A stretch of DNA of 64,000 nucleotides, taken from Streptomyces olivaceus. GTDB taxonomy: Bacteria > Actinomycetota > Actinomycetes > Streptomycetales > Streptomycetaceae. The stretch covers positions 1 to 64,000 of the forward strand of contig NZ_JOFH01000032.1 in the NCBI RefSeq assembly GCF_000721235.1. Reading direction: 5' to 3'. How positions within the stretch are numbered: the stretch's first letter is position 1; each line of letters starts with the position of its first letter. Positions 49,262-57,197 of this stretch are shown here, piece by piece. Both the position numbers and the translations under genes were made by a program. The notes below the pieces were generated by a model. It saw only the letters and a program-made list of their open reading frames with translations, had not been told where the DNA came from and ran no database searches.

Positions 49262-49447
49262 TCAGGCGGCGTCTTCGATGGACGTCCACCAGGCGTCAAG
49301 GTCGGTGCGGCGGCAGCGGATCTGCCCGTTCGGGAGCTTGATGAGCTTGGGGGCCTTGCCGCGGGCGCGCATGCGGTAGAAGGCGGCGCGGCTCATCTCG
49401 ATCTCTTCGAGGACTTCGGGGAGCTTGAGCATCTTGGGGCGGGCCAT
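49262..49447 (-). CDS. xis: excisionase (MerR/HTH_17 type)
   Basis: A 61-residue winged HTH protein: LKLPEVLEEIEMSRAAFYRM recognition region, then KAPKLIKLPNGQIRCRRTDL and a Trp-Trp tail. Such proteins bend att DNA and direct Int to excision. ATG 49447 has GAGGAG 8 nt upstream. It lies 56 bases upstream of int in the same operon. Confidence 0.9.
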   Translation of the reverse strand: MARPKMLKLPEVLEEIEMSRAAFYRMRARGKAPKLIKLPNGQIRCRRTDLDAWWTSIEDAA

Positions 49448-49506
49448 CGTTGAGACTCCTCGGTCAGTGCTCTCAGGGTGTTGGTGTGTCCGAGGTTCGG
49501 ATTTCT

Positions 49507-49713
49507 GCGTCACCGCGTCACCTGCGTCACCGATGCTGTCTGACCTGCGGCTTTTGGGTGACGCAGTGCGCCGGGGGTGCGTCACCGGTGACGCAGGCTG
49601 TCCGTCACCGGTGACGCGGGTGACGCGGGGTGACGCAGACTTTCCGGCTCTGCGTCACCCCTGTCTGTGCAGGTCACGTGCCGTATTTGGGGTCGCGGTG
49701 ACGCAGGTGACGC
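49507..49713. repeat. array of 12 GCGTCAC/GTGACGC heptamers (candidate iterons/origin)
   Basis: Perfect heptamers start at 49507, 49515, 49524, 49579 and 49652 (GCGTCAC) and at 49558, 49588, 49611, 49620, 49630, 49698 and 49707 (GTGACGC); a partial copy is at 49603. Several form inverted pairs (GCGTCACCGGTGACGC). Spacings of 8-10 bp recur. This is the pattern of iterons bound by a Rep protein or of a cooperative repressor. Confidence 0.85.
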
Positions 49714-49830
49714 AGCGTTCCCTACTTAGGAAAAAAGGAGGGCGTCTGTGGGTGGTGTGGGTGCGGCTCAGGGAGTGGAGAAGGAGCCGCTTCGCGGCGC
49801 GTCTTGCGCAGGGCGGCGCGCCGCCGAACG

Positions 49831-49867
49831 GCAAGAGGAGCACCAAGGCGCAGGGTGCTCCTCTTGC
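49831..49867 (-). terminator. terminator after the rep helicase gene
   Basis: A perfect 14-bp stem (GCAAGAGGAGCACC, 49831-49844 with 49854-49867) with a 9-nt loop, 26 bases past the stop of the leftward helicase gene. Confidence 0.85.
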
Positions 49868-49892
49868 TTGTGAGCGGCGTGGTGCCGCGCGG

Positions 49893-51371
49893 TCAGAAGG
49901 CCGCTTCCTGCTCGGACGCCGGTGGCACGGTGGCCGGACGCGCGATCTCGATGTAGCGGGCGGCGTTGGTGCGTCCCCAGTCGATGAGGACGCCCCGGGC
50001 CGCGAGGGTGGGCTGTAGGCGCTTGAGCCGGTCCGAGAGCACCTTGCCCGTGGTCGGCCACCCTTTCGGCAGGGGACGGAAGTCCTCGCCTGTGTAGAGG
50101 CCGGTGAGGCAGTGCAGCCATTCGGCCGATGCCATCCGCTGCTCGGTGCCCGGCTCGACGCCGGCAGCGTGCTTGAGCACGGTCTGTGCCAACAGGTCGC
50201 CCTCGATGACGTCGTCGTTGAGGTCGTCCAGGCTGGCCCGGTACGCGGCCAGCGCCCCGAGTCCGGTGGCTGCGTCGAGCTGGGCGCACAGGTGAGCGAA
50301 GTCCGCCATCCGCAGGTCGGTCGGGGTGTCCGCCTCGGCCGCGCGGACCTTGACGGTGAGGTCCAGGAGCGAGCCGAGGACGACGGGCAGGACTTCGGCG
50401 TACTCCGTCCACAGCTCATCCTCGGTGCGCCGCACCTTCGGCCGTTCCAGGCGCAGGGGCAGGAGGCGTTCGGCGAGGTCGCCGCGGATGAGGCCCACGT
50501 CGATGCCGGTCAGGAGCAGGGGGCGCCGGTATCCGACGCGGAACACGTCCCCGTCGGTGAACAGGGCGCGCTTGACGTTCTCCGCGCCGGTGACGATGCA
50601 GCACACGGCGTCGGACAGGTCCGGGGTGAGGTGGGAGAGGTTGTCCAGCGCGGTGACCCATCCGGCGGCGACGGCCGCGATCAGGTTCTCCTCGTCCTTG
50701 GGGGCGCGGCGCAGGTCGCCGGTCATGCCTTCGATGATCCGTACGAGCATCCGGCCGCCGGTGGACTTGCCGGCGCCCTGCGGCCCGGTCAGGAACGGGG
50801 CGGGGACGGGTACGGACGGTCCGAGACAGCCGATGAGCCATGCGATGGCCAGGCACTCGGTCTCGGCGGTGGCGAAGTTGCACAGCCTGAGCAGGAGGTC
50901 GATGCCCTTGCCGTCGGTGTCCTTGACCGGCACCGGCAACTCGCCCGTGAGCTGTGTGCGGCGCCAGCACACCTCACGCGGGTCGGGAACCGTGACCTCC
51001 CACCCGGCGGGGTGGATACGGACCGACCGGCCGTCGGCGCGTCCCAGGTCCAACCAGGTCGCGCCGTCGAATCCTGGGGCGACGCGGATGTGCACGGGCT
51101 GTACCTCCTCGGTCAGCGCCAACGCCTCGATCAGGTCGAGAGCTTCCTTGAGGGCGGTGCCGTTGAAGACGCCTTTCCCGTCGCGGAAGAGCCCGACCAT
51201 GAGTTCCTGCCGGTGACTGCCCGTCGTGCCCTGGGAGCGCATAGGGCGGGCCACGGGGTGGCCCTTGCGCTGCGCGTACACGGTGCCGTCGGCGGTACGG
51301 AAGTACCGGAAATGCTCCTGCGCGTAGTCGGTGATGATCTCGCGTGCCGGAGTCTTCTCGTCCTCGGACAT
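49893..51371 (-). CDS. AICE replication protein, P-loop ATPase/helicase-like
   Basis: A 492-residue protein with a Walker A FLTGPQGAGKST (~residue 190), a Walker B-like VTALDNLSHL and an arginine-finger-like GDLAERLLPLRLER. The layout matches D5/RepA-type helicases that work with prim-pol primases in SLP1-like elements. Start ATG 51371 is two bases from the stop of the prim-pol gene, so the two are translated together. It probably unwinds the excised circle at the origin. Confidence 0.75.
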   Translation of the reverse strand: MSEDEKTPAREIITDYAQEHFRYFRTADGTVYAQRKGHPVARPMRSQGTTGSHRQELMVGLFRDGKGVFNGTALKEALDLIEALALTEEVQPVHIRVAPGFDGATWLDLGRADGRSVRIHPAGWEVTVPDPREVCWRRTQLTGELPVPVKDTDGKGIDLLLRLCNFATAETECLAIAWLIGCLGPSVPVPAPFLTGPQGAGKSTGGRMLVRIIEGMTGDLRRAPKDEENLIAAVAAGWVTALDNLSHLTPDLSDAVCCIVTGAENVKRALFTDGDVFRVGYRRPLLLTGIDVGLIRGDLAERLLPLRLERPKVRRTEDELWTEYAEVLPVVLGSLLDLTVKVRAAEADTPTDLRMADFAHLCAQLDAATGLGALAAYRASLDDLNDDVIEGDLLAQTVLKHAAGVEPGTEQRMASAEWLHCLTGLYTGEDFRPLPKGWPTTGKVLSDRLKRLQPTLAARGVLIDWGRTNAARYIEIARPATVPPASEQEAAF

Positions 51372-51373
51372 GA

Positions 51374-52222
51374 TCACAGTCCCAACGTGGTGAGAGCGTT
51401 GGTCCACGCGTCCGTGCAGTGCCGGGCCGTCTCGCCCTTGGCCTGAGCGGCGGCGAACAGCCGGTTCACGTGGGCGTCGGTAAGGCAGCCGCACCGGCCG
51501 TGCCGGGACAGCACCGCGAGGAACGTCCGGTACACGGTCGCGTGCACCGCGCTGGGCGCGTCGGTGATGCGCTGCACGGCCATGGCGATACCGCGTTCCA
51601 GGAACGCGGCTGTGCGGTGCGGGCACTGGCCCTGACCGCCCCTCAGGAGCCCTGAGAGCGTCTGTGGCGCCTTGCGGGCCGGGGACGGTTCCTTTACTGC
51701 CAGGGCGCGCACAGCGTCCGGCAGAGCGGCCGTGGCGCCTGTGCCGTGTCCGAGCCAACGGGCGTAGGCCATGGTCGACTTGATGTCGACACCGGGCCGG
51801 ACCGCGTTGCGTGAGGCCATGGCGCCCCGGTAGATCCAGTGTTCCCCGCGCGTGGTCGGCACGGTCCGGGTGCTGGGCAGGGTGGTGCGGGCCCATGCGA
51901 TGGCGTCCGTGTGGTCGAGGTCGACGACGGTCAGGCCGGCGCCGCCGGGGTGGTAGGCGACGCACACCGCCTGCCCCCATGCCGCCGCCCACGCCGGGGA
52001 GACGATGACGGCCGGATCGGTGGTGGCAGCGGCCCACCCGTGGCACGGGGCCGCACACCGGCACGGACCGGGCACCTTCATGTTCGGCCGGCCGACGCAC
52101 GCGTTGTCGGCGCACGCCGTGCAGTTCCCGAACGGGACCTTGCCCCGGCGTAGGGGCAGTACCGGGACGCCGGACGCGGCGAGGCTGAGCGCGGTGTGCT
52201 GGGGGTGCGTCGTCGCGTTCAT
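51374..52222 (-). CDS. bifunctional DNA primase/polymerase (prim-pol) domain protein
   Basis: A 282-residue protein of the archaeo-eukaryotic primase superfamily. ALSLAASGVPVLPLRRGK opens the domain, VVDLDHTDAI supplies the catalytic Asp pair, and TTRGEHWIYRG the conserved His. Cys-rich segments (CTACADNACVG, CRCAAPCHG) may bind zinc. It should prime element replication. The ATG overlaps the methyltransferase gene by 4 nt. Confidence 0.88.
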   Translation of the reverse strand: MNATTHPQHTALSLAASGVPVLPLRRGKVPFGNCTACADNACVGRPNMKVPGPCRCAAPCHGWAAATTDPAVIVSPAWAAAWGQAVCVAYHPGGAGLTVVDLDHTDAIAWARTTLPSTRTVPTTRGEHWIYRGAMASRNAVRPGVDIKSTMAYARWLGHGTGATAALPDAVRALAVKEPSPARKAPQTLSGLLRGGQGQCPHRTAAFLERGIAMAVQRITDAPSAVHATVYRTFLAVLSRHGRCGCLTDAHVNRLFAAAQAKGETARHCTDAWTNALTTLGL

Positions 52223-52911
52223 GCCGCTACCCCCAGTACCGGGGCGAGGTGGGCGACGGCGGCGCGGCCGATGTGTTCGGTGTAGGCCGGGGGGATGCAC
52301 TCGCGGATGCCGTCGCGGTTCATCCACGGCACCCCCAGCACCCGACGGGCCAGGGGCACGCCGGAGAAGTTGCCGACGAACTGCCCGTAGTGCCCGGACG
52401 GGACCGGACGGCCCATCTTGGCCTGCGGTACGAGGTGGGCGGGGTGGCCGGGCTGGGTGAGGGTGAAGCCGCCGCCGGTCTCGAAGTACCGGTGCCGGTA
52501 GTTGGCCAGGGCGAACATCTGCCCGCACAGCATGACCGGGGCGCGGAGCTTGGGCACCGCGCCGCCCACGTTCTCGATGACCCACGGCCGTCCGGTCGTC
52601 TCCAGCGCGGTGCGGGTGGGGGCGATCAGGTCGGGGTGGGTGTTGCCCTGGATGCGCTGGCAGTCGGTGTCGTGCTGGCACGGGGGCGAGGCGTGGATGA
52701 AGTCGAACGCGGCGCCGTGTTCGAGGGCGAACGCGATCGCGTCCGCCTGCACGAACCGGTACGGGTAGCGGGGCTGCGGGGCGAGGTCAACGCCGGTCAC
52801 GTCGAACCCGGCGTCGGTGTAGCCCTTGGCGGCGCCGCCCTGGCAGCAGTACAGGTCCAGCATCGTCGGCCGTCGACTGAGTACTCGCCGGATCGGGGCG
52901 GGTTGCGTCAT
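52219..52911 (-). CDS. DNA (cytosine-5) methyltransferase-like protein
   Basis: A 230-residue SAM-dependent enzyme. MLDLYCCQGGAAKGY is the SAM motif (FxGxG-like), HASPPCQHD contains the catalytic Pro-Cys, and WVIENVGG the ENV motif. It is shorter than most Dcm enzymes and lacks an obvious target-recognition domain. No restriction gene is adjacent, so it may protect the element from host restriction. GGAG lies 10 nt before ATG 52911. Confidence 0.88.
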   Translation of the reverse strand: MTQPAPIRRVLSRRPTMLDLYCCQGGAAKGYTDAGFDVTGVDLAPQPRYPYRFVQADAIAFALEHGAAFDFIHASPPCQHDTDCQRIQGNTHPDLIAPTRTALETTGRPWVIENVGGAVPKLRAPVMLCGQMFALANYRHRYFETGGGFTLTQPGHPAHLVPQAKMGRPVPSGHYGQFVGNFSGVPLARRVLGVPWMNRDGIRECIPPAYTEHIGRAAVAHLAPVLGVAA

Positions 52912-52997
52912 GCTGGGGTATCTCCAGTTCCTTGACGGGTCTGGCAGACGGGAGCGGCCTCAGGCTTTGGCGAGACGGGGGCCGCTCTCGGCGTGTG

Positions 52998-53159
52998 TCA
53001 GCGGGGGGTTGCGGTGATGTAGAGCCGGACCTTGTGCCGGTCGCGGGTGGGGTAGGTCCGGGTGGGGCCGGTGGTGAAGGTCTGGGCGAGGGCGGCCGTG
53101 ATGCGGTCGGCGTCGCCGGGCGGGCAGATGATGCGGATCTCGAACGGGCGTGGTGTCAC
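52998..53159 (-). CDS. small AICE protein, unknown
   Basis: A 53-residue basic protein (FEIRIICPPGDADRITAALA, then a VRLYIT strand) that reads as a single alpha-beta unit. The GTG at 53159 overlaps the stop of the membrane-protein gene upstream (GTGA), so it is translationally coupled. Not recognised as a named family. Confidence 0.6.
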   Translation of the reverse strand: MTPRPFEIRIICPPGDADRITAALAQTFTTGPTRTYPTRDRHKVRLYITATPR

Positions 53160-53344
53160 AGGTTCGGGATGGCGTCGATGACGGCGGTGGCGAGGTTGTT
53201 GATGGGTTCGGCGGCGCCGGTGGAGGCGAGGAAGAACCCGAATCCGGCGGCGGTGAACGCGGCTCCGGCGCTGAGGCTGTGGGAGCGCAGCAGGAAGAAG
53301 AGCACCAGGCCGAAGAGGACGACGAGCGAGACGGTCACGGCCAT
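53156..53344 (-). CDS. small membrane protein, unknown
   Basis: A 62-residue protein with two hydrophobic helices (SLVVLFGLVLFFLLR and AGAAFTAAGFGFFLAST). Position between traB and the replication genes is where SLP1 and pSAM2-like elements carry Spd (spread) proteins. The family is not recognised. GGAGG precedes the ATG. Confidence 0.6.
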   Translation of the reverse strand: MAVTVSLVVLFGLVLFFLLRSHSLSAGAAFTAAGFGFFLASTGAAEPINNLATAVIDAIPNL

Positions 53345-53365
53345 GCCGTGCGCCTCCCTTCCGGG

Positions 53366-53617
53366 TCAGGGTCGGGTGGTGGGCCGGTGGGGTCGGGTGC
53401 CGGTGTGGTGGATGTGGCGGCCGGTGTTGAGCAGGCGGCGGCCGGCGCGGAGGCGGTAGCGGTCGCCGCGGCAGCGGCGGCAGAGCTTGACCGTGCGGCG
53501 GCCGGCGTGGCGCACGCCGGTGCCGGCGCACTTGCGGCACGGCGTGAACGGCTGCACCGCACACAACGCTGCGTAACCGGCGAGGAGGAGCAGGACGGCG
53601 AGGCTAGCGAGAGCCAT
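53366..53617 (-). CDS. small membrane-anchored zinc-ribbon-like protein
   Basis: An 83-residue protein with an N-terminal helix (LASLAVLLLLAGYAALCAV), then CRKCAGTG and CRRCRGDR, two DnaJ-type CxxCxGxG-like half sites, and a basic His/Arg tail. Common in actinobacterial plasmids and AICEs; function unknown. A GGGGG stretch lies upstream of ATG 53617. Confidence 0.65.
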   Translation of the reverse strand: MALASLAVLLLLAGYAALCAVQPFTPCRKCAGTGVRHAGRRTVKLCRRCRGDRYRLRAGRRLLNTGRHIHHTGTRPHRPTTRP

Positions 53618-53671
53618 CGGGGGTTCACCCCCTTTCTCAGGCTGGTTTCCGGGGGTTTTCGCAGGTGGGCC

Positions 53672-53757
53672 GCTAGACGCTAGATCACTGGTCAGCGGCC
53701 GGACGGGATGCTAGCGAGGCTGCTAGACCTAGCAAGCGCGGCTGCTAGGTCTAGCAG
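53672..53757. repeat. GCTAG repeat cluster and 15-bp inverted repeat downstream of traB (candidate clt)
   Basis: GCTAG occurs at 53672, 53679, 53710, 53722 and 53744, with reverse copies inside. Arms 53720-53734 and 53743-53757 pair perfectly over 15 bp (CTGCTAGACCTAGCA) around an 8-nt loop. It starts 12 bases after the traB stop. Streptomyces TraB proteins recognise repeats at a clt locus that often lies next to traB. It could instead be a simple terminator. Confidence 0.55.
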
Positions 53758-53768
53758 TGCTGCTCGGG

Positions 53769-55871
53769 TCAGGCGGCGGCCCGGTCGGCGTCACGGCGTG
53801 TAATTGCGGCCGTGATGTCGGCACGCTCGATGCCGCGCCGGTTGGCGCCCTTGCCGTCATCGGTCTGCCCCCACACCTGCCCCGGCTTGATCCCCCAGGG
53901 CTTGAGCGCTGCGGTGACGTTCTCGCCCTTCCACCCGGTGTAGGCGTCGGGCTGGGCGGTGGCGAGGCGGGCGGCGATGCGCTCGCACCACACGGCCTTC
54001 TCGTCGGCCGCGATGACCGCCAGGACGTCGGCGAGGACGTCGGTGCCGGGGCCGGTGCGCTCGGGGCCCTGGCCGATGGCGTGGCCGGTGACGTTGCCGT
54101 AGGCCTCGCGGGCCTGCCGGGCGCGGGCGGCGATGCGTTCGGCGGCGACCGCGTCGACGAACGCGGACGCGACGATGCGCGGGTCGTCGCCCTCACCGGC
54201 CATCCAGCAGATCCCCCGGTCCGAGCGGGAGAACATGGTGGCCCGGTAGCCCGACTTGTACATCGAGGTACCGAGGACCATGTCGTTGGCGGGCTGGCCC
54301 ATGACCTTGAGGCAGAACCGCAGGACGGCGTTGGCGCTGATGCCGGTGGGCAGGGACTTGGCGTCGGGGCGCTGGGTGCCGAACATGGCCACGATCCCCA
54401 GGGCGGGGCCGCGCTTGACCAGGTCGGTGCAGATGGCCTCGATCTCCTTGCCGTGTTCCTCGTGCTCGAACGGCACTTGGCACTCGTCGAACCCGACGAC
54501 GATCGGGTGCAGCCCGAGCGACTTGTCCCCGGCCAGTTCCCCGGTGACCTTGGACTCCGGGCAGCGGGTGCGGGGCAGGGACTTGATGACCTTTGCCCGG
54601 CGGCGTAGCTCTTCTTTCAGTTCCCGCAGGGCGTCGAGGACGTAGGCGATGTCCTCGTCTTCCTCACCGGCGCGGTAGCGGTGGCAGACGGGTTCGAGGG
54701 CGCCGAAGTCGCCGGTGCCCTTGAAGTCGAACGCGTGGACCTGCGCGCGGGGGTCGAGGGCGGCGATGAGCAGGAGCAGCCGCATGAGGAAGGTCTTGCC
54801 CATGCGGGGGATGGAGCCGACGACGATGGAGGCGAACATGAGCGTGACGGACACGTCGCGCATGCGCTGGTCGTTGCCGAACACCACCGGCCGGAACAGG
54901 TCCACCGTCCCCGTCTTGGCCAGCGGCCAGGCGGGCTTGGCGGTCTCGTTCATCGGCTTGTCGCCGACCCACAGCACGAGGCGGCCCTCGTGCTGCTCGG
55001 GGTCGGGGGCGGGCCACACGCAGCCGACCTTGCGCCGCAACCCCGAGGCGAGGGGCTTGCGGGCCTCCATGATGTCCTCGGGGGTGACGCCATAGGGAAG
55101 GTCGAGGTCGGCGCGGTAGCCGGGGCCGTCGCGGACGATTTCGGAGACGAACCGCAGGCCGTTCATGTCGCCGCCCTTCTTGACGGCGGCGGTCACCTTC
55201 GCGTTGCCGATGTTGTCCAGACCGCGCAGCACGATCGACCCGGTGAGCTTCTGCACCTCGGTCTTCAGCACGGCCGGACCGACCACGGGCGCGTCCGGCT
55301 GCTGTCCGGCCATGCCGAGCAGGAGCACGCCGCCGGCGGCGAACGCGTACAGGAACGCGGGGGCGAGAACGTAGAGGTAGAGGGCGAATCCGGTACCGAA
55401 CACGGCGGCGACCAGGGTGACCAGGCCCCGCAGGCGGACGCGGCCGGAGCGCAGGCGGGCGAGGCGCATGTACTCCTCTACGTCCTCGGTGCGCACGGCG
55501 AAGTCGCGCAGCGGGGCGGCCTCGCGGTCCCACACCCAACGGTGGGTGGAGGCGACGAACCGGCACGCGCCGCGCGGCGACATGAGGGCGAGGCGGCCGG
55601 CATACACCGGCAGCCGCACGGTGTGGAAGGCGGTGGCGTAGGCGGTGTTGGCGCCGGCGTGGCGTGCGGTGGCGAGGAAGTCGCGCCGGTTGGTCAGCCA
55701 TCCGGCCAGCACCGGCTTGCGCTTCTCGATGCTCACCTTCGGGTCTGGCAGCGCCGGGTTGTCGACCGGCACCGGCGCGGCCGGACCGTCCTCGGTGGTG
55801 TGATCAGCGTCGGCGGCGGGGTTGGGGGTGGGGACCGGCCGCAGGTGCGCGGCCGAAGCGGTCTCGGTCAT
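53769..55871 (-). CDS. traB: TraB-type FtsK/SpoIIIE DNA translocase
   Basis: A 700-residue conjugation motor that moves double-stranded DNA between mycelial cells. N-terminal ~200 residues with two adjacent helices (VTLVAAVFGTGFALYLYV, LYAFAAGGVLLLGMA), then the motor domain with Walker A GSIPRMGKTF, HAFDFKGTGDF, Walker B IVVGFDECQ and FGTQRPDAKS. A C-terminal winged-helix part (~610-700) would bind clt. ATG 55871 has AGGAG 10 nt upstream. Uniquely among conjugation systems, TraB alone suffices for transfer in Streptomyces. Confidence 0.93.
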   Translation of the reverse strand: MTETASAAHLRPVPTPNPAADADHTTEDGPAAPVPVDNPALPDPKVSIEKRKPVLAGWLTNRRDFLATARHAGANTAYATAFHTVRLPVYAGRLALMSPRGACRFVASTHRWVWDREAAPLRDFAVRTEDVEEYMRLARLRSGRVRLRGLVTLVAAVFGTGFALYLYVLAPAFLYAFAAGGVLLLGMAGQQPDAPVVGPAVLKTEVQKLTGSIVLRGLDNIGNAKVTAAVKKGGDMNGLRFVSEIVRDGPGYRADLDLPYGVTPEDIMEARKPLASGLRRKVGCVWPAPDPEQHEGRLVLWVGDKPMNETAKPAWPLAKTGTVDLFRPVVFGNDQRMRDVSVTLMFASIVVGSIPRMGKTFLMRLLLLIAALDPRAQVHAFDFKGTGDFGALEPVCHRYRAGEEDEDIAYVLDALRELKEELRRRAKVIKSLPRTRCPESKVTGELAGDKSLGLHPIVVGFDECQVPFEHEEHGKEIEAICTDLVKRGPALGIVAMFGTQRPDAKSLPTGISANAVLRFCLKVMGQPANDMVLGTSMYKSGYRATMFSRSDRGICWMAGEGDDPRIVASAFVDAVAAERIAARARQAREAYGNVTGHAIGQGPERTGPGTDVLADVLAVIAADEKAVWCERIAARLATAQPDAYTGWKGENVTAALKPWGIKPGQVWGQTDDGKGANRRGIERADITAAITRRDADRAAA

Positions 55872-55962
55872 GCTGGGGGTCTCCTGCTGCTCGAACGATG
55901 GGCGGGCGGGGGCCCGGGGCGGCCGGTTGGCTTGGCGGCATGTCGGCCGCCCCGGGGTGTAT

Positions 55963-56169
55963 CTACCTGCGGTTGCGCGCCTCGCGGGCCTCGCGCTCCT
56001 CGCGCTTGCGGGCCTGCTTGATGACCCGGTCGACCTTGCGCTGCAAGTCGCCCTGGTGCACGTGGCCGACGGTCTTGTCGTCGGCGATGCCCCGCTTCGC
56101 CATCCGGGCGATGTACCAGGTGAGCTTGGCCTTCTCACCGGCCGTAAAGCGGGGGTCCTTGCTGTTCAC
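55963..56169 (-). CDS. small basic AICE protein, unknown
   Basis: A 68-residue highly charged protein (FTAGEKAKLTWYIARMAKRG and a C-terminal RKREEREAREARNRR helix). GTG 56169 has GGGAG 9 nt upstream. It lies upstream of traB in the transfer operon. No family recognised; nucleic-acid binding is possible from its charge. Confidence 0.6.
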   Translation of the reverse strand: MNSKDPRFTAGEKAKLTWYIARMAKRGIADDKTVGHVHQGDLQRKVDRVIKQARKREEREAREARNRR

Positions 56170-56186
56170 GATCGTGTCTCCCGTCC

Positions 56187-56255
56187 GGGCCGGACTGTCC
56201 GGCCCCACCGCACCCCCACCGGCCAGTGCCGGTGGGGGACGGAAGGGCAGGTCAG
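56187..56255. repeat. conserved intergenic stem-loop block, copy 1
   Basis: A block with a GGGCCGGAC-T-GTCCGGCCC palindrome, a CCACCGCACCCCCAC spacer, a second stem (cccccacc/ggtggggg) and the ending GACGGAAGGGCAGGTCAG. It lies between two small genes and recurs almost unchanged at 56571-56642. Confidence 0.8.
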
Positions 56256-56551
56256 TCCAGGTGGGTGGCGGGCAGCCCCTTGACCTGGAGCACGTAGCGC
56301 AGCGCGGTCTCACCTTCCGTGGGGGTGATGTCGTCGCCCTTGAGGTAGCCGCAGTAGAGGCCGGTGGCGTGGCGGGCGACCTCGGCGGGGGTGGCGTCGG
56401 GGATGTCGTCGGTCCACGGGCCCCAGGAGACGAGGTCGAAGGCCGCGTGCCTGGCCATGCGGTATCGCCTGTCGGCGAGGCGCTTGGCGCGGCGGCGGGC
56501 GTTGCGGTCGTCTCGGACCTGCTCGGGGGTCCGCTTGATGGTGGTCGTCAT
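56252..56551 (-). CDS. small AICE protein, unknown
   Basis: A 99-residue protein: basic N-terminal helix (RTPEQVRDDRNARRRAKRLA), then HAAFDLVSWGPWTDDIPDA and ARHATGLYCGYLKGDDITPT. AAGGAGG precedes ATG 56551. The stop lies in the repeated intergenic block. Conserved-looking composition, but no named family known to me. Confidence 0.65.
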   Translation of the reverse strand: MTTTIKRTPEQVRDDRNARRRAKRLADRRYRMARHAAFDLVSWGPWTDDIPDATPAEVARHATGLYCGYLKGDDITPTEGETALRYVLQVKGLPATHLD

Positions 56552-56570
56552 CCGGGGTTCCTCCTTGGCG

Positions 56571-56642
56571 CGGGGCCGGACTGTCCGGCCCCACCGCACC
56601 CCCACGGACCGGAGCCCGTGGGGGACGGAAGGGCAGGTCAGC
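56571..56642. repeat. conserved intergenic stem-loop block, copy 2
   Basis: Near-identical to copy 1: the same palindrome (arms GGGGCCGGAC/GTCCGGCCCC), the same CCACCGCACCCCCAC spacer, a compensated second stem (cccccacgg...ccgtggggg) and the same end, GACGGAAGGGCAGGTCAG. Stem changes preserve pairing, which supports RNA structure. Confidence 0.8.
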
Positions 56643-56841
56643 AGCGGCGCCGGGGGTAGCCGTGACCGGGCGGCGGGTAGGGGGTGCCGTCGACCTCGGC
56701 GCCGGTGGCGCAGATGACGACGTCTTCGAAGTCGGTGATTTCGCCGGTGGCGTGGGCGTAGGCGGCATCCAGGCTGTCCAGCAGGCGGCCGGTACGGTCC
56801 TGGTCGTCCTGGTGGTCTTCGCGGGAGCGGAACAGACGCAT
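56638..56841 (-). CDS. small acidic AICE protein, unknown
   Basis: A 67-residue protein (SREDHQDDQDRTGRLLDSLD, then DFEDVVICATGAEVDG and a Pro-rich end). GAGG lies 9 nt before ATG 56841. Its stop falls in copy 2 of the intergenic block. Not recognised. Confidence 0.55.
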   Translation of the reverse strand: MRLFRSREDHQDDQDRTGRLLDSLDAAYAHATGEITDFEDVVICATGAEVDGTPYPPPGHGYPRRRC

Positions 56842-56852
56842 GGTCACCGACC

Positions 56853-57197
56853 TCACTTCTGGACGTCGCGCCACATGGAGCGCAGGACGAGGGCGAGGAG
56901 GCCGGCGGACAGGCCGCCGATGGCGACGGCCACGGCGAACACGGAGGCGACCAGGCCACCGGCGATGAGGACACCGCCGATGACCAGCCACTTCGTGGGG
57001 CTGAACTCCTGCCGCGGCACGGGGGCCGGGGTGGTGGACTGTTGGGTGGCCTGCTGGGTGGCGAGGACGGCGGCGACGATCCGGGCGACGTCCGTGGACT
57101 CGGCGGCCTCGCGGGCGGCGGCCTCGGCCTTCTCCAGGGCGTGGCCCGTGCCGTCCGGAGACTGCACCGCACGGGCAGGCTCAGGCAGCGATTCCAT
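56853..57197 (-). CDS. small membrane protein of the transfer operon
   Basis: A 114-residue protein with a helical, Ala/Glu-rich N-terminal half and two hydrophobic helices in the C-terminal half (WLVIGGVLIAGGLVASVFAV, then GLSAGLLALVL). Such small membrane proteins beside traB often act in plasmid spread. ATG 57197 has GAGAGGG upstream. Overlaps the 3' end of the RRQRL-type gene by 17 nt. Confidence 0.65.
   Translation of the reverse strand: MESLPEPARAVQSPDGTGHALEKAEAAAREAAESTDVARIVAAVLATQQATQQSTTPAPVPRQEFSPTKWLVIGGVLIAGGLVASVFAVAVAIGGLSAGLLALVLRSMWRDVQK

Larger units (their letters stand above)
49448..49892. other. gene-free region between xis and the replication genes
   Basis: Holds the GCGTCAC heptamer array (49507-49713), an A/G-rich patch (aggaaaaaaggag, 49728-49740) and the hairpin 49831-49867. 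No convincing coding frame. Position and repeat density suggest a replication origin and/or a control region for xis-int. Confidence 0.7.
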
